A stretch of 64,000 nucleotides of DNA from Kingdonia uniflora. Taxonomy: Eukaryota; Streptophyta; Magnoliopsida; Ranunculales; Circaeasteraceae. Shown here one piece after another: positions 20,396 to 30,775 of the stretch (its first letter is position 1; each line of letters starts with the position of its first letter). Made by a program: the position numbers and the translations under genes. Where the stretch lies: positions 186,001 to 250,000 of the forward strand of contig JACGCM010002780.1 of assembly GCA_014058105.1 (NCBI GenBank). Reading direction: 5' to 3'. The notes under the pieces are model-generated. The model was not told the DNA's origin, made no database searches, and was given only the letters and a program-made list of their open reading frames with translations.

Positions 20396-22051
20396 GTTAA
20401 TTTATCCCCTATTTCTAGATTTGGATTTTTTTTTGAGAAAAATATTATTTTTTAGAGATTGTGTTAAGTTGATCAATAGCTTAAATACTTATCACACCTT
20501 AATTACATCAATTCAGTTAGGAATTTATAACTTCAATCAAGCAAGATGAAGCAGCTTCAATCCTCAACAATATTTTCCAACACATGTGCTGAAGATGAGA
20601 GGTGATTTTATAGGTTTGTATTGCAGAGTTGGGTAAAATATGCTATGGGTCTTACTTTTAGGGGAATGAGATTCTTTTTATTAGCATGTTGTAGATGTTA
20701 TTGAGTTAAATCTTATTGAAAACTTTTTTTTCCTTTTTCTTTTCCCACATATTCCATGAATCAAACATACAAGAAGTTTAAAAGTTATTTCTAATTCGAT
20801 AAAAAGGTCTCAAAACATTTATTAAGGTTCTTTGACCTTGAATTAAAGTTACTCTTACTTTTAGCCCTAGAGTTAACATTTGTGTGGATTATATGCGTAC
20901 GGTGAAATATACAATATAAATTTAATGTTGATCATATTTTGGCGCCACAACCTAAAAACCCATGCCATACGGTTTGTTATTAGTTTATTTGGCCTGAAAT
21001 ATTATTGACCTGATACGAAATAGAGGCTTATATATCACCCAAAATATTTTGCACTTGAAGATGCGGTCGTCATGGCAGGCATATTTGAAATTCTTATCAC
21101 AAATATGAAGGAGTTACACCATAAGCAATATTGAAAGCCTTAGAACTGTATGTCATGGAGAGATAGTGGCACAATGGCATTCAAAATACCTTGGAGACAC
21201 GATTTTTATTAGCACAACGGCCTTCATGTAAGAATTGATGGAGCTTATGGTCGAATCTACGACATTGAGGATGTCGAGCTTGCCATCCTACTACCCATCG
21301 ATCAGAGCTTATGGGCGGATTGAGTCCCAATCAATGTGCTACCCTTAAGTGCACCCCATCGTATCCTATCAAAACCTACTTTGTGTAAGTAAATATATAA
21401 GTAGGTCAAATTATAATAAACAAAACTGACAAATTATAAATTGGATTGTAGACTCACCTTTGTTTTGATTATGATCCCATCGTCCAAATGTAGATTAATG
21501 ATGGTTATACATATAAATACTTCAATTTCGGTATACTGCAAAGTTCTATGGTCACTAATATATTGAACTTATTAACAATATTTCTTAAAAAATATTAGAT
21601 AAATGAAATACATCCATGAAATACAAAAATGTGGAGAAGTGTTTGTCAACTGTTAAAAACAATTATTGTAAATTTATTTGATATTTTAAGATATGTTGGG
21701 GAAAGTATCTTAAAATTTGGATACTGAATGATGTGTAATTAAACCTAACACATAAAGACACAAAACTGTTGTAGGCTGAACTCTTTTGACCTTATAAGCA
21801 AAATCAAAAGACAATTATAACTTTAATGGCCCCATTTTTTCTTAACTGGTTAACCTACCCTGTAAATAGAACCCATACCGAAAAGTTTGGTTTGCAATTT
21901 TTCGTACCAATCGTCAGTTCTAGTTCGATCTAGTATGCTTTCTAGATTTCAATTTTTCATGTACAGCCTTATAAGTTGGGTTTGGATTTGGGTTGCTTAT
22001 ATTATTTTGGGCTTAGGTTTGGCTCCCAACCCACCCAACCCGATCCACTTA
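20396..22051. other. Anonymous spacer
   Basis: About 1.6 kb, AT-rich, with no LTR ends and no frame I would defend. The part at 21000-21380 reads like a decayed coding fragment, but I could not link it to a family. Confidence 0.4.
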
Positions 22052-22330
22052 AAAACCTAATTCAAATAAAATAAAGTTGGCATAAACCTTTTCTCTTAAA
22101 AGGCGTCTCCTCTCTATCTTTTTCCATAGCGATCAAAGATGAAGGAGCGACATTTGAGATTTGTTCTTGATCGCATTACTCGAAGCAAATCAAGGTGGAA
22201 GAAGAACTCCACTTGAAAGATTTATAGTTTAATTTCTTCTTCTACCCTGTCTTTCTTTCGAACAATGCCATTAAGTCTCCCTTTCGGCGATATCTTCCCT
22301 AATGGTATTATTGTTGATCTTTAAGTATTT
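22052..22330. repeat. Dispersed repeat X, diverged copy
   Basis: Shares TTCAAATAAAATAAA, GCGACCAAAGA-type and TTTAATTTCTTCTTC phrases in order with 13200-13500. It ends near CAAGATCTTTGCTGATT. Confidence 0.65.
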
Positions 22331-22373
22331 ATCAAGATCTTTGCTGATTATTTTGATATTTATGATCGGAAGG

Positions 22374-22467
22374 TGTAGGGACCTATCCCTTGAGCTACTA
22401 TTATAGTGAACTACCGTAATGCCATGATGACACAAAACTTGAAAGACATGCACCCTAATGATGTTGA
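22374..22467 (+). repeat. LTR fragment of the E/D type (TGTAGGG)
   Basis: Begins TGTAGGGACCTATCCCTTGA and matches 12955-13060 to GATGTTGA, where copia element G is inserted. Only the first 94 bases are seen. Confidence 0.7.
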
Positions 22468-22656
22468 TGTTAAGATCGGTGGATCAAAGTTAGTCCTACA
22501 TAGGGTATAAGATGTAGTTCATACATGGATATAAGAAAATACAAACTATTAAATTGCATTGAGGCCTTTTAAGAATAAAACCCCATACCTAGCCCAACCC
22601 AACTAGGTGGTAAAGGTGGGGACAATATCGGTGCAATGGTGGCTCGTGTCCTAACA
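22468..22656 (+). repeat. 5' LTR of copia element G
   Basis: 189 bases from TGTTAAGATCGGTGG to GTGTCCTAACA, with the copia-style TGTT start and AACA end. No second LTR is found, so its limits rest on these ends, the primer site and the break in the older LTR fragment. Confidence 0.7.
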
Positions 22657-22657
22657 A

Positions 22658-22671
22658 GTGACATCAGAGTC
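22658..22671 (+). promoter_or_regulatory. Primer binding site of element G
   Basis: AGTGACATCAGAGTC just after the LTR is a near match to TGGTATCAGAGC, the complement of the 3' end of initiator Met tRNA, as usual for this copia group. Confidence 0.65.
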
Positions 22672-22701
22672 GTGGTTGGTGGTGTTCATGTGTGATTCGT
22701 G

Positions 22702-23440
22702 ATGGATGCAAGAATGGTTAGTCTCAACGGCAACAATTGGTCAATTTGGAAGCTAAAGATGGAAGACTTGCTTTATTGTAAGGATTTGTATGTACCAATT
22801 GAAGGGGTCGAAAGAAAGCCAAAAGCTATGTCCAACGACGATTGGAAAATATTGGATAGAAAAATGATCAGAACTATTCGACAATGGTTGGATGATGTTG
22901 TTTTCCACCATATGTCAAATGAGAGTTCTTTACAAGCTTTGTGGAAGAAGTTTTACGATCTTTATGAACGGAAGACAGCCAAGAACAAAGCTTTCTTGAT
23001 TAGAAAGCCAGTGAATTTGAAGTTCAAAGAAGGTTCTTCGAACCCGGAGCATCTTAATGAGATTCATAGTATTGTGAATCAATTGACATCTATGAAGATG
23101 GTGTTGGAAGATGAGTTGCAAGCTTTGTTGTTTCTTAGTTCGCTACCACAAAGTTAGGAAACATTGGTAGTATTGTGAAGCAATTTGGCACCGAATGGTA
23201 TTGTCACGATGTGCCAAGTTACTAGTAGCTTGTTGAATGAAGAAGTGATAAAAAAGTCATTGGGTCCTTCTCAATCACAAGTATTGGCCAGTGAGGAACA
23301 AGGAAGATCTAATAGGAGGTATGATCAAAATTGTGATAAGTTGAGAGGAAGATCAAAATCAAGGAACACAAATTTTGAATGCTACTAGTGTGGGAAGAAA
23401 GGCTATATGAAGAAAGATTATCAAAAATTCCAAAGGGAGA
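22702..23440 (+). pseudogene. Copia gag of element G, stops and damaged zinc knuckle
   Basis: Starts at the ATG at 22702 (MDARMVSLNGNNWSIWKLKM). The gag core is visible: LDDVVFHHMSNESSLQALWK, LYERKTAKNKAFLIRK, EHLNEIHSIVNQL. A stop at 23155-23157 interrupts it. The same region resumes at 23185 through a basic segment (RGRSKSRNTNFECY) and a zinc knuckle CYxCGKKGYMKKDY, in which a stop replaces one residue and the last cysteine has become tyrosine. RNA binding is therefore probably lost. Confidence 0.85.
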
Positions 23441-23446
23441 AGAAAG

Positions 23447-24607
23447 ATGGGAAAAGCAATGAAAAGAACAAAGATACTTCATACTTTAGTTGTTGATACC
23501 GGTGATGATGTTATGGTGCTTGCAACATATGACGAAGATTGCATTGGTATCATAAATAGAGATATGGAGTGGGTGATCGATACGGGTGCTTCTTATGATA
23601 CTACTCCAAGTAATGAATTATTTTCATCTTATAACTTCGGCAATTTTGGTATGGTCAAGTGGGGGAAAAATAATGTCTCCAAAATTATGGGTATTGGTGA
23701 TGTACTCGTTGGAATTGGTAGCAGTCAAAAGCTTATGTTGAAAGATGTAAGGCATGTTCCAGATCTTTGATTATATCTTATTTCGGGTAGAAAGCTTGTT
23801 GATGAAGGATATGGCAACCACTTTGGGCAAAGAAAGTGGAAATTGACAATAGGCTCTCTTGTGGTGGCTAGAGGTAAGAAAATTGGTATACTTTACAAGA
23901 TGAAGGCGCGGTTATGTGAAGGCGGGTTAAATTTGGACTTGGAGATTTTGTCATCGGTTTTATGGCATCGAAGACTTGGTCATATAAGAGAAAATGGTTT
24001 ACAAATTTTGTCCAAGAAAGATCTCCTTCCCAACATCAAAGGTACGCCTTTAGATTCTTGTGATCATTGTTTCACCTGTAAACAACATAGAGTTTCATTT
24101 CTTAAAAGTAGTGGTTCAAAACATGAAACTAAAATTTTAGATGTTGTATATTCCGATATTTGCTCACTTGATGTCATATCTTTTGGTGGTGCTTCCTATT
24201 TTGTTACATTCATAGATGATGCTTTGAGAATGGTATGGGTTTATGCTATATAGACCAATGATGAGGTGTTTGGAATTTTCAAGATGTTTCATGCCATGGT
24301 TGAGCGGCAAACCAGAAAGCTTCTCAAGTATCTCCATACCGACAACAGGGGTGAATATAAATCTAAGGAGTTCACAAATTATCTTGGTGAACATGAGATC
24401 AGGCACCAATGTACGATTCCACGTACTCCTCAACATAATGGAGTGGCAGAAAGGATGAGCCTAACTATCGTGGAGAGGATTATAAGTATGCTAGCTTGTG
24501 CAAAATTACTAAAACAATTTTGGGGGGAAGCTATGCGCACTGTTTGTTATCTAATTAACCGCTCACCTTCCGTTTCACTTGGGGGAGAAGTTCTACTAAA
24601 GATATGA
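23447..24607 (+). pseudogene. Copia protease and integrase of element G
   Basis: Protease shows the aspartic motif WVIDTGASYD at about 23571-23600. After a stop at 23770 the pre-integrase segment has VLWHRRLGHIRENG and DSCDHCFTCKQHR, the H-H-C-C zinc finger. The integrase core follows (VVYSDICSLD; FVTFIDDALR; LHTDNRGEYKSKEF; GVAERMSLTI), with the catalytic D, D and E all recognisable but one stop at 24253 between them. The frame ends LINRSPSVSLGGEV exactly where element H was inserted. Several stops make the protein unmakeable. Confidence 0.85.
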
Positions 24608-25148
24608 TGATCCAGGAGGATCTAGGGTAATTTGGAAATTAACCAAAGTCATTCGAACATGGTTGAGAGTCGTTCAAACGACCAAATTCTACCTCTCTAG
24701 ATTTTGGCCTAAGAACCTAAAGTCGTTCGAACGACCAAAGTTCACCTCACTGGAAATTTGGCCCAGAGACAAATTTTGTTTGAACGAGTTGAGATTTTAT
24801 TCGAACGACTTGTCAAGCTTCTAGGGTTTTTGACCAATTAGGCGTAAAGTTGTTCGAACAACTCCCTTTTTACTTCGAATGAATTTGGCAGTGTTTAATA
24901 TTTTTAGGCATTATTTTGCCTCTAGATCTGTTCTTTTATGATATTTGAGTTCTCTAGTATATAAAATGGCTTAGGTTATTTTCTAGGGTTATGTTAAATT
25001 TGAAAGAGTTTTGAGAGAAGCCTGAGGTTTAAGAGTTTTTTATTGTAATTACTTTATTTTAAGTAATCGAATTCTCTATTTTTCCAAACCAATTGGTGTT
25101 CTTAATATTTTTTTACTAACTAGAGCTTCCCAATCGTATTATGGATTA
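24608..25148 (+). repeat. 5' LTR of element H
   Basis: Begins TGATCCAGGAGGATCTAGGG and ends near CGTATTATGGATTA. It contains a perfect 14-base palindrome GTCGTTCGAACGAC (24722-24735) and several imperfect ones. It is about 45 bases shorter than the 3' LTR. Confidence 0.88.
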
Positions 25149-25150
25149 AG

Positions 25151-25162
25151 TGGTATCAGTTT
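25151..25162 (+). promoter_or_regulatory. Primer binding site of element H
   Basis: TGGTATCAGTTTT directly after the LTR; TGGTATCAG is the complement of the 3' end of initiator Met tRNA. Confidence 0.8.
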
Positions 25163-25196
25163 TCCAGTTACGATCTTTGGGGATTGATTGTGGTTT

Positions 25197-26045
25197 ATGG
25201 TTTCTACACGTGACCATCTCAAGCAAACGAAGGAGAAGTTAGTGAGTCCGTTGAAGATTCATCACAAGCCTAATTCGAAGAAGAAGGACAATTTGGGGAT
25301 GGACGTGGCTAACGATCGACTCACAATTTTGGAAATGAGAGTTTCTGACCTAACTTCTACTGTAGGGGAGTTGGTAGAATAGTTGCGTCTCACAAACCTT
25401 GTGTAGGCTTCCACTTTAGCGATACAGCAAGGCCACTCTCATCAGTGAGGCCGCTTGAGGTGGAAAGCGGTTATAGAGGTAGATGGAGACATAGATAATA
25501 TAGGGATTGATAGCGATTATAGTGATGCCGAATCTGTCAAGGAGGGCCCAGGTTTTGGTAAGTCATTGAACCCTATGCGCAATCTTCGTATTGGCTTTAA
25601 GATTGAGATTCTAGTATTCGATGGTTTCATCGATGCCAAAATATTGGATAACTGGTTAGATAGGTTAGAGTTCTATTTTTCTGTTGATGAATATTCCAAC
25701 GCTCAGAAAATTTGCTTCTTTACTTTAAAATTCACAAGTCACTCACTAACGTGGTGAAAATCTTATCAAAAATGACATGATGTCAGAAGTCTACGTTGGA
25801 GGAAATTCAAGGTTTTGATGAGGAAACAATTTTATATAATTGGAAGTTTGATCAGAAAGGGGAGTCCCAAGGAGAGGGGTCTTCGTTCAAGGGGACTATC
25901 TGTAGTTATTTTAAGGCTAATGGGCGCAATTCAGATAAATATTGGAAACTTCACCCGGAGCTTTGGCCGAAGGAGGAGAAGGGCAAGAAAGAGAAACATG
26001 TACTAGCCACAGCGATTGTGGATCTTCTGGATTTAGATAAGCCAA
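25197..26045 (+). pseudogene. Gypsy gag of element H
   Basis: Starts at the ATG at 25197 (MVSTRDHLKQTKEKLV). A helical stretch (LTILEMRVSDLTSTVGELVE) is followed by a stop at 25380. The gag core then appears: VFDGFIDAKILDNWLDRLEF and NAQKICFFTLKFTSHSLTW. Near 25890 a damaged zinc knuckle reads CSYFKANGRNSDKYWKLHPE; the second and fourth ligands are lost. Stops and frame changes break it into at least three parts. Confidence 0.78.
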
Positions 26046-26049
26046 ATCC

Positions 26050-26640
26050 TAAGCTTACTCTAATTTTCAAGCAACCTCTAGCTATCGACGAGGCGAGTCG
26101 GGAAGAGTTTTTCTATGTCAGCATTCAAGTGAAGCAGAGCTTAGTCGAGGCCATCATTGATCTGGGTAGTCAAAAAAAATTAATTTCTGAGGCGGTGCTG
26201 AATAAGATGGCTTTGGCTACTGTGGCTCACCCTAAGCGGCATAGTTTGGGTTGGATTCAGAAAGATGCAGAGTTGAAGATCACTATGAAGTGTGCGCTCA
26301 AGTTTGCAATTACTGAGAAGTTTATTGACGAAGTGATATGTGAGGTGGTTCCGTTGGACGTGCGTTAAGTTATCTTGGGTAGCCCTTATCTTTGAGACTG
26401 AGATGCAATCCTTTATCGTCAAGCTCGCAAGTATCATATGGTGAAGTATAGGACTATGTTTCATATTAATACGTGCAAGGAACATATCACTACCAGTAAT
26501 TTAGTTACGGCGACTCAGGCGAAGAGATTGGTTAATGCGAGTGGAAAATTTGTATTATTGTTGGTGCAACCAGTTCAAGAGGGTCCGTTGGCTATAGTTT
26601 TGTCTACTTTGGCAATGTCTCATAAGCAACAAATCGATAA
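26050..26640 (+). pseudogene. Gypsy protease of element H, catalytic glycine shifted
   Basis: YVSIQVKQSLVEAIIDLGSQ marks the aspartic protease strand; the usual D-S/T-G has become D-L-G-S. VILGSPYL after a stop at about 26368 is the second conserved strand (usual form I-L-G-x-x-W/F-L). A linker to RT follows up to the stop at 26642. Confidence 0.7.
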
Positions 26641-26642
26641 GT

Positions 26643-28010
26643 AGGAGTTGCGAAAGGAGTATAAAGACTTGTTTCTGGGCATAGAAGGGATGCCGCGCAA
26701 GAGGGATATAGAGCATGATATTACCTTGGTGAATGGTGAGCTACTGCCCAATATTGGGTTATATCGAACTTCTGTTATAGAGTCTGATGAGATCAAGAAA
26801 TAGGTACATGAACTCTTGGAGCAAGGAGTTATTAATCCAAGTTGCTCACCTTGTGGTTCGCCGGTGTTATTGGTGCTGAAGAAGGATGGGTCTTGGAGGA
26901 TGTGTATGGATTATCGGTCGTTAAACAAGATTACGGTGAAGAATCGTTAACCGCTTCCTCCGATTGACAAACTTTTGGATGAGTTGAATACGGCTCGGTT
27001 TTTTACCAAGTTGGATCTTAAGTCGAGTTACCATCAAGTTTAAATCTGGGAAGAGGATACTTGGAAGATAGCGTTCAAGACTAAACAAGGCTTATTTGAG
27101 TGGTTGGTGATACCCTTTAGGTTATGCAATGCTTCGGTAACGTTTATGCGACTAATGAATGAGGTACCTCGTACTTTTATTGATAATTTTGTGATTGTAT
27201 ATTTGGATGATATCAAGATATATAGTTGTACATGGGAGGAGTACCTTGGACATTTATGTAAATTGTTGGGCGTGTTGTAATCATAATAGCTATTTCTAAA
27301 CGGGAGGAAGTACAAATTTAAGAAATGAGAGCTAGTCTATTTGAGATTTATTGTTGGTGGCGGCGAGCTTAAGGTCGATCCAGAGAATGTCTCGGTCATT
27401 ACTAATTGGCCTAGACCCTGCACAGTAACGGAAGTGAGGAGTTTTATGGGTTATTGTCAGTACTTACAGAAGTTTGTTCGGCATTTTTCACAAATTGCCA
27501 CACGGTTACATTCTTTGACGAAGACCGGGGTACAGTTTGTGTGAGAGGAGCACCATGAGAAGACTTTTCTGTTTCTAAAGCAGGAGATTACAGATGCACT
27601 AGTGCTAGTATTGCCCAATTTATAGTGGCCTTTTGAGGTCGAGATAGATGCGTCAGACTATGCATTGGGGGCAATCCTTTTACTGGATGGGAAGCCGGTT
27701 GCTTACCATTTTGAGATGTTTACAGAAGTAGTATGCAACTATCCTACCTACGATAAGGAGTTCTACACATTATATCAATCAGTGAAACATTGACAAAGTT
27801 ACTTATTGAGGAATGAGGTTGTGGTACATTCTGATCACAAACCATTACCATTCTTATCTACGTAGTCCAGGCTACAACAAGCTCGCCATATGATGTGGAT
27901 GTCGTACCTTCAGTAGTTTACATTATTGATCAAGTATAAGAAAGAAGCGGACAACAAGATGGCTAATATGTTATCTCGACCCCATTACCAACTATTTCCA
28001 CTTTATTGGT
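26643..28010 (+). pseudogene. Gypsy reverse transcriptase and RNase H of element H
   Basis: RT motifs in order: [51 protein letters not shown], and the catalytic box VIVYLDDIKIYS with YLDD intact at 27200-27211. RNase H begins with FEVEIDASDYALGAILL (about 27634) and includes VVVHSDHKPLPFL. In-frame stops lie at about 26803, 26950, 27043 and 27280, so no product is possible although the active-site codons survive. Confidence 0.85.
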
Positions 28011-29408
28011 AGCTATGCAGATCCAGTCTATTATTCCTTCTGTGTACATTTCAGGGTATGATGACGACAAGGAGCTCAGTGTGATTCACGAGAAGTTACT
28101 ACAGGGTAAGTCATGTGAGTATGTTCTGAAGAATGGTTTGATTTACGGGGGCAGTCTACTATGTAATCCTAAGGGCGGAGACCATTTGCAGTAGATTCGA
28201 GAGGTATATTGTTCCCGGGTGGCAGGTCATTTTGGGGTTGAAAAAACTTTTTTGAATTTTCGGTGTTATGTCTATTGGCTGAAGATGCATGTGGATATTG
28301 CCCGTGTGGTTCGTGGTTGCATGCTATGCAACATATCAAAGCCTTCCAATAGGGCGATAGGACTGTACTTACCATTTCCAGTTCCTAGTCGACCTTGGGA
28401 AAGTATTTTGATAGATTTTATGGGTGGTTTGCCCATGACCAAGTGTAAGAATGACTATTTGTTTGTGGTGGTGGATCGATTCAGTAAGATGATTATTCTT
28501 ATTCCATGCCAGAAGACGATCACAGGGGAATGAGCAGTATAACTTTTTCTTTCAGAGACGTCTGGAGGTATTTTGGGCTCCCTTCTTCTATTATTTATGA
28601 TAGGGATAGCCACTTTTTGGGGCATTTCTAGAGATCGTAATGGGGGATGATGGTCACTAAGTTGAAGAGAAGTACCACTTTTCATCCGCAGAATGACAGG
28701 CAAACAGAAGTAGTTAATCGCACTTTGGTACATTTATTATGGCGATTCCATTCTAAGTATCCTAAGACTTGGGATGAGAGTTTACCGTATCTTTAATTTG
28801 TATTCAACCAGGCGATTCATAGTTCCACTTTGAAGTCTCCTTTTGAAGCTTGTTTGGGGTACTTGCTGTAAAGCCCTTTTGATTTGGCATTTAGTCTTGG
28901 CTATAAGACGGTGTCAGGGAAGGAGGAAGAGGAGCAAGTTAAAGTTCAGCGTTTCATTAAGAGGATAAGCAAGGTTTATGAGGTAGTTGAAGCATAGTTG
29001 ACAAAGACTCAAGCAAACTATAAGGCTCACCACGATAAACATCAGGTTGAGTGTACTTTTTAAGAGGGCGATCTGGTTTGGTTGCATTTGGGTAAGGAAC
29101 GGCCTAAGGGGGAAGGTAAAAAGCTCAAACCTATCCGTTATGGTCCATTTTTGATACTTAGGAAGATTGGTGATAATGCTTTCCAGTTTGATTTGCCACC
29201 TTTCATAAAGATGTATTCGGTGATTAAGGCCGAGCATTTGAAGTTGTTTGAGCCGTCTCTTTTGGATAAAAACTCTGCAATCGACATTCGCCTACCGTCA
29301 GTTGATGACTTATGGATGGAAAGAGAAGATCCATTGCAGGAGGATGGTATTCCTGAGTGGAAGGTTCATACTACAAGACGGGGTGGTATTGAATCGTTCC
29401 GAGTTTAG
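28011..29408 (+). pseudogene. Gypsy integrase of element H with chromodomain-like tail
   Basis: The zinc finger is recognisable as AGHFGVEKTF and RGCMLCNISK (28219-28350). The core starts with SILIDFMGGLPMTK and YLFVVVDRFSKM, after which stops accumulate. The tail from 29082 is open and reads HLGKERPKGEGKKLKPIRYG, then PSVDDLWMEREDPLQEDGIP and VHTTRRGG, the layout of a chromovirus integrase end. The key aromatic residues of a working chromodomain are not evident. Confidence 0.75.
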
Positions 29409-29513
29409 AAGAAGGGCCAGCTACCGAGTAAGTCGAAGTGGTACAACAAGGAATTGGGCATCGCCGCGTTCCCACATTTCTAGTTCTAGCTTGAGTAAGA
29501 GCTTAAGGATCCT

Positions 29514-29527
29514 AAAGGGGGGAGCCA
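29514..29527 (+). promoter_or_regulatory. Polypurine tract of element H
   Basis: AAAGGGGGGAGCCA stands just before the 3' LTR start TGATCCAGG. Confidence 0.8.
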
Positions 29528-30113
29528 TGATCCAGGAGGATATAGGGTAATTTAAAAATTAGCGAGAGTCGTTCGAACGAGGTTGAGAGTCGTTCGAACG
29601 AGGTTGAGAGTCGTTCAAACGACCAAATTCCACCTCTCTGGAATTTGGCTCAAGAACCCAAAGTCACTCGAGCGACTTGTATTTTCATTCGAGCGACCAA
29701 AGTTCATCTCATTGGAAATTTGGCTCAGAGACAAATTTTGTTCGAATGAGTTGATATTTTGTTCGAACGACTTGTCAAGTTTCTAGGGTTTTAGACCAAT
29801 TAGGCGTAAAGTCGTTCGAGCGACTCCCTATTTCACCCGAACGACTTTGGCGGTGTTTGTGATTTTTAGGCATTATTTTATCTTGAGATCCGTTCTTTTA
29901 TGATTTTTGATTTCCTTAGTATATAAAAGGAACTTAGGTTATTTTCTAGAGTTATGTTAGATCTGGAAAGAGTTCTGAGAGAAGCCTTGGGTTTAAGAGT
30001 TTTTTTTATTGTAATTACTTCATTTTAAGTAATCAAATTCTCTATTTTTCCAAGCCAATTGGTGTTATTTATATTTTCTGCTAACTAGAGCTTCTCAATC
30101 GTATTGTAGATTT
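29528..30113 (+). repeat. 3' LTR of element H
   Basis: 586 bases from TGATCCAGGAGGATATAGGG to GTATTGTAGATTT, followed by TATGA. Three copies of a 21-base unit (GAGAGTCGTTCGAACGAGGTT) start at 29564, 29585 and 29606; the 5' LTR has about two diverged copies. Confidence 0.88.
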
Positions 30114-30118
30114 TATGA

Positions 30119-30775
30119 AGCGGGAACGATGTGTCATATTCACATTTAAAGGTATTTGGTTGTAAAGCCTATATGCATATTTCCGATGAACTCCATTCCA
30201 AGTTAGACTCCAAGTCTAAATCATGTATCTTCGTGGGATATGGTGATGATGAATTTGGGCATCAGTTATGGGATCCAATTGGTAAGAAGTTACATCGAAG
30301 TTGGGATGTTATTTTTCGGGAAAATCAAACATTTGAAGACTTTGAGAAGGATGATACGGGCGATGAACCTTAAAGGCTAGTTGCTGATTTTTTGCATCCT
30401 ATGCCTCCCGAACCCGTGCACCATGATGATTATGATGATAGAGACCAAAACAAAGAACATGATGAAGATGCTTATAGTGGGGATGAACAAAACTATGAAC
30501 ATGCTCCCATTGATGATGACGATGATACGGCGGAGCAAGAACCAAATGAAGAAGTTGTTGAACCACAATTGAGATGATCTATAAGGGTGCGCACACCTTC
30601 TACTAAGTATTCTCCTAATGAATATGATGCTCACAAGCGATGGAAAACCAAATTTTTTCAAAAAGTTCAAGGCCATAAAGAAAAGGGTGAGTGGTTAAAA
30701 GCTATGCAAGTTGAGATTGATTCGACGATAAAAGACGTGCAACATCACCGGGATGTCAGCTGTCCATCCCGCTAA
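30119..30775 (+). pseudogene. Integrase tail and start of RT of copia element G
   Basis: This continues the frame cut by element H at 24607: SHLKVFGCKAYMHISDELHS, KSCIFVGYGDDEFGHQLWDP and LHRSWDVIFRENQTFEDF are the conserved end of the copia integrase. An acidic linker (DDDDDTAEQEPNEEVVEPQL) comes next, then RTPSTKYSPNEYD and EKGEWLKAMQVEIDS, the first motif before copia RT. Homology stops at about 30748. Stops at 30371 and 30575 interrupt the frame. Confidence 0.85.

Larger units (their letters stand above)
24608..30113 (+). mobile_element. Degraded chromovirus-like Ty3/gypsy element H
   Basis: LTRs at 24608-25148 and 29528-30113 flank gag-pol in the order gag, protease, RT, RNase H, integrase. 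The 5-base target copy TATGA stands on both sides (24603-24607 and 30114-30118). The primer site is of the initiator Met tRNA type, and a purine tract precedes the 3' LTR. The integrase C-terminus looks like a decayed chromodomain, and the zinc-knuckle region has a WKLHPELWP motif. Many stops, mostly in RT and integrase, show it is old. Confidence 0.9.
22468..30775 (+). mobile_element. Tork/Tnt1-like Ty1/copia element G, split by element H, 3' part lost
   Basis: A short 5' LTR (22468-22656), a tRNA-iMet-type primer site, gag, protease and integrase run from 22702 to 24607. Element H then intervenes (24608-30113), and the integrase tail and the very start of reverse transcriptase follow (30119-30775). 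The rest of RT, RNase H and the 3' LTR are absent. The order protease-integrase-RT is that of copia, and the LNGNNWSIWKLKMEDLLYC gag opening is typical of the Tnt1 group. Confidence 0.85.

Noticed and set aside
21000..21380. Possible transposase or host-gene fragment
   Set aside because: Short coding-like phrases occur in several frames, but no motif or family could be named.
30377..30676. Minus-strand frame with hydrophobic residues
   Set aside because: It is the complement of the acidic linker of the copia integrase of element G.
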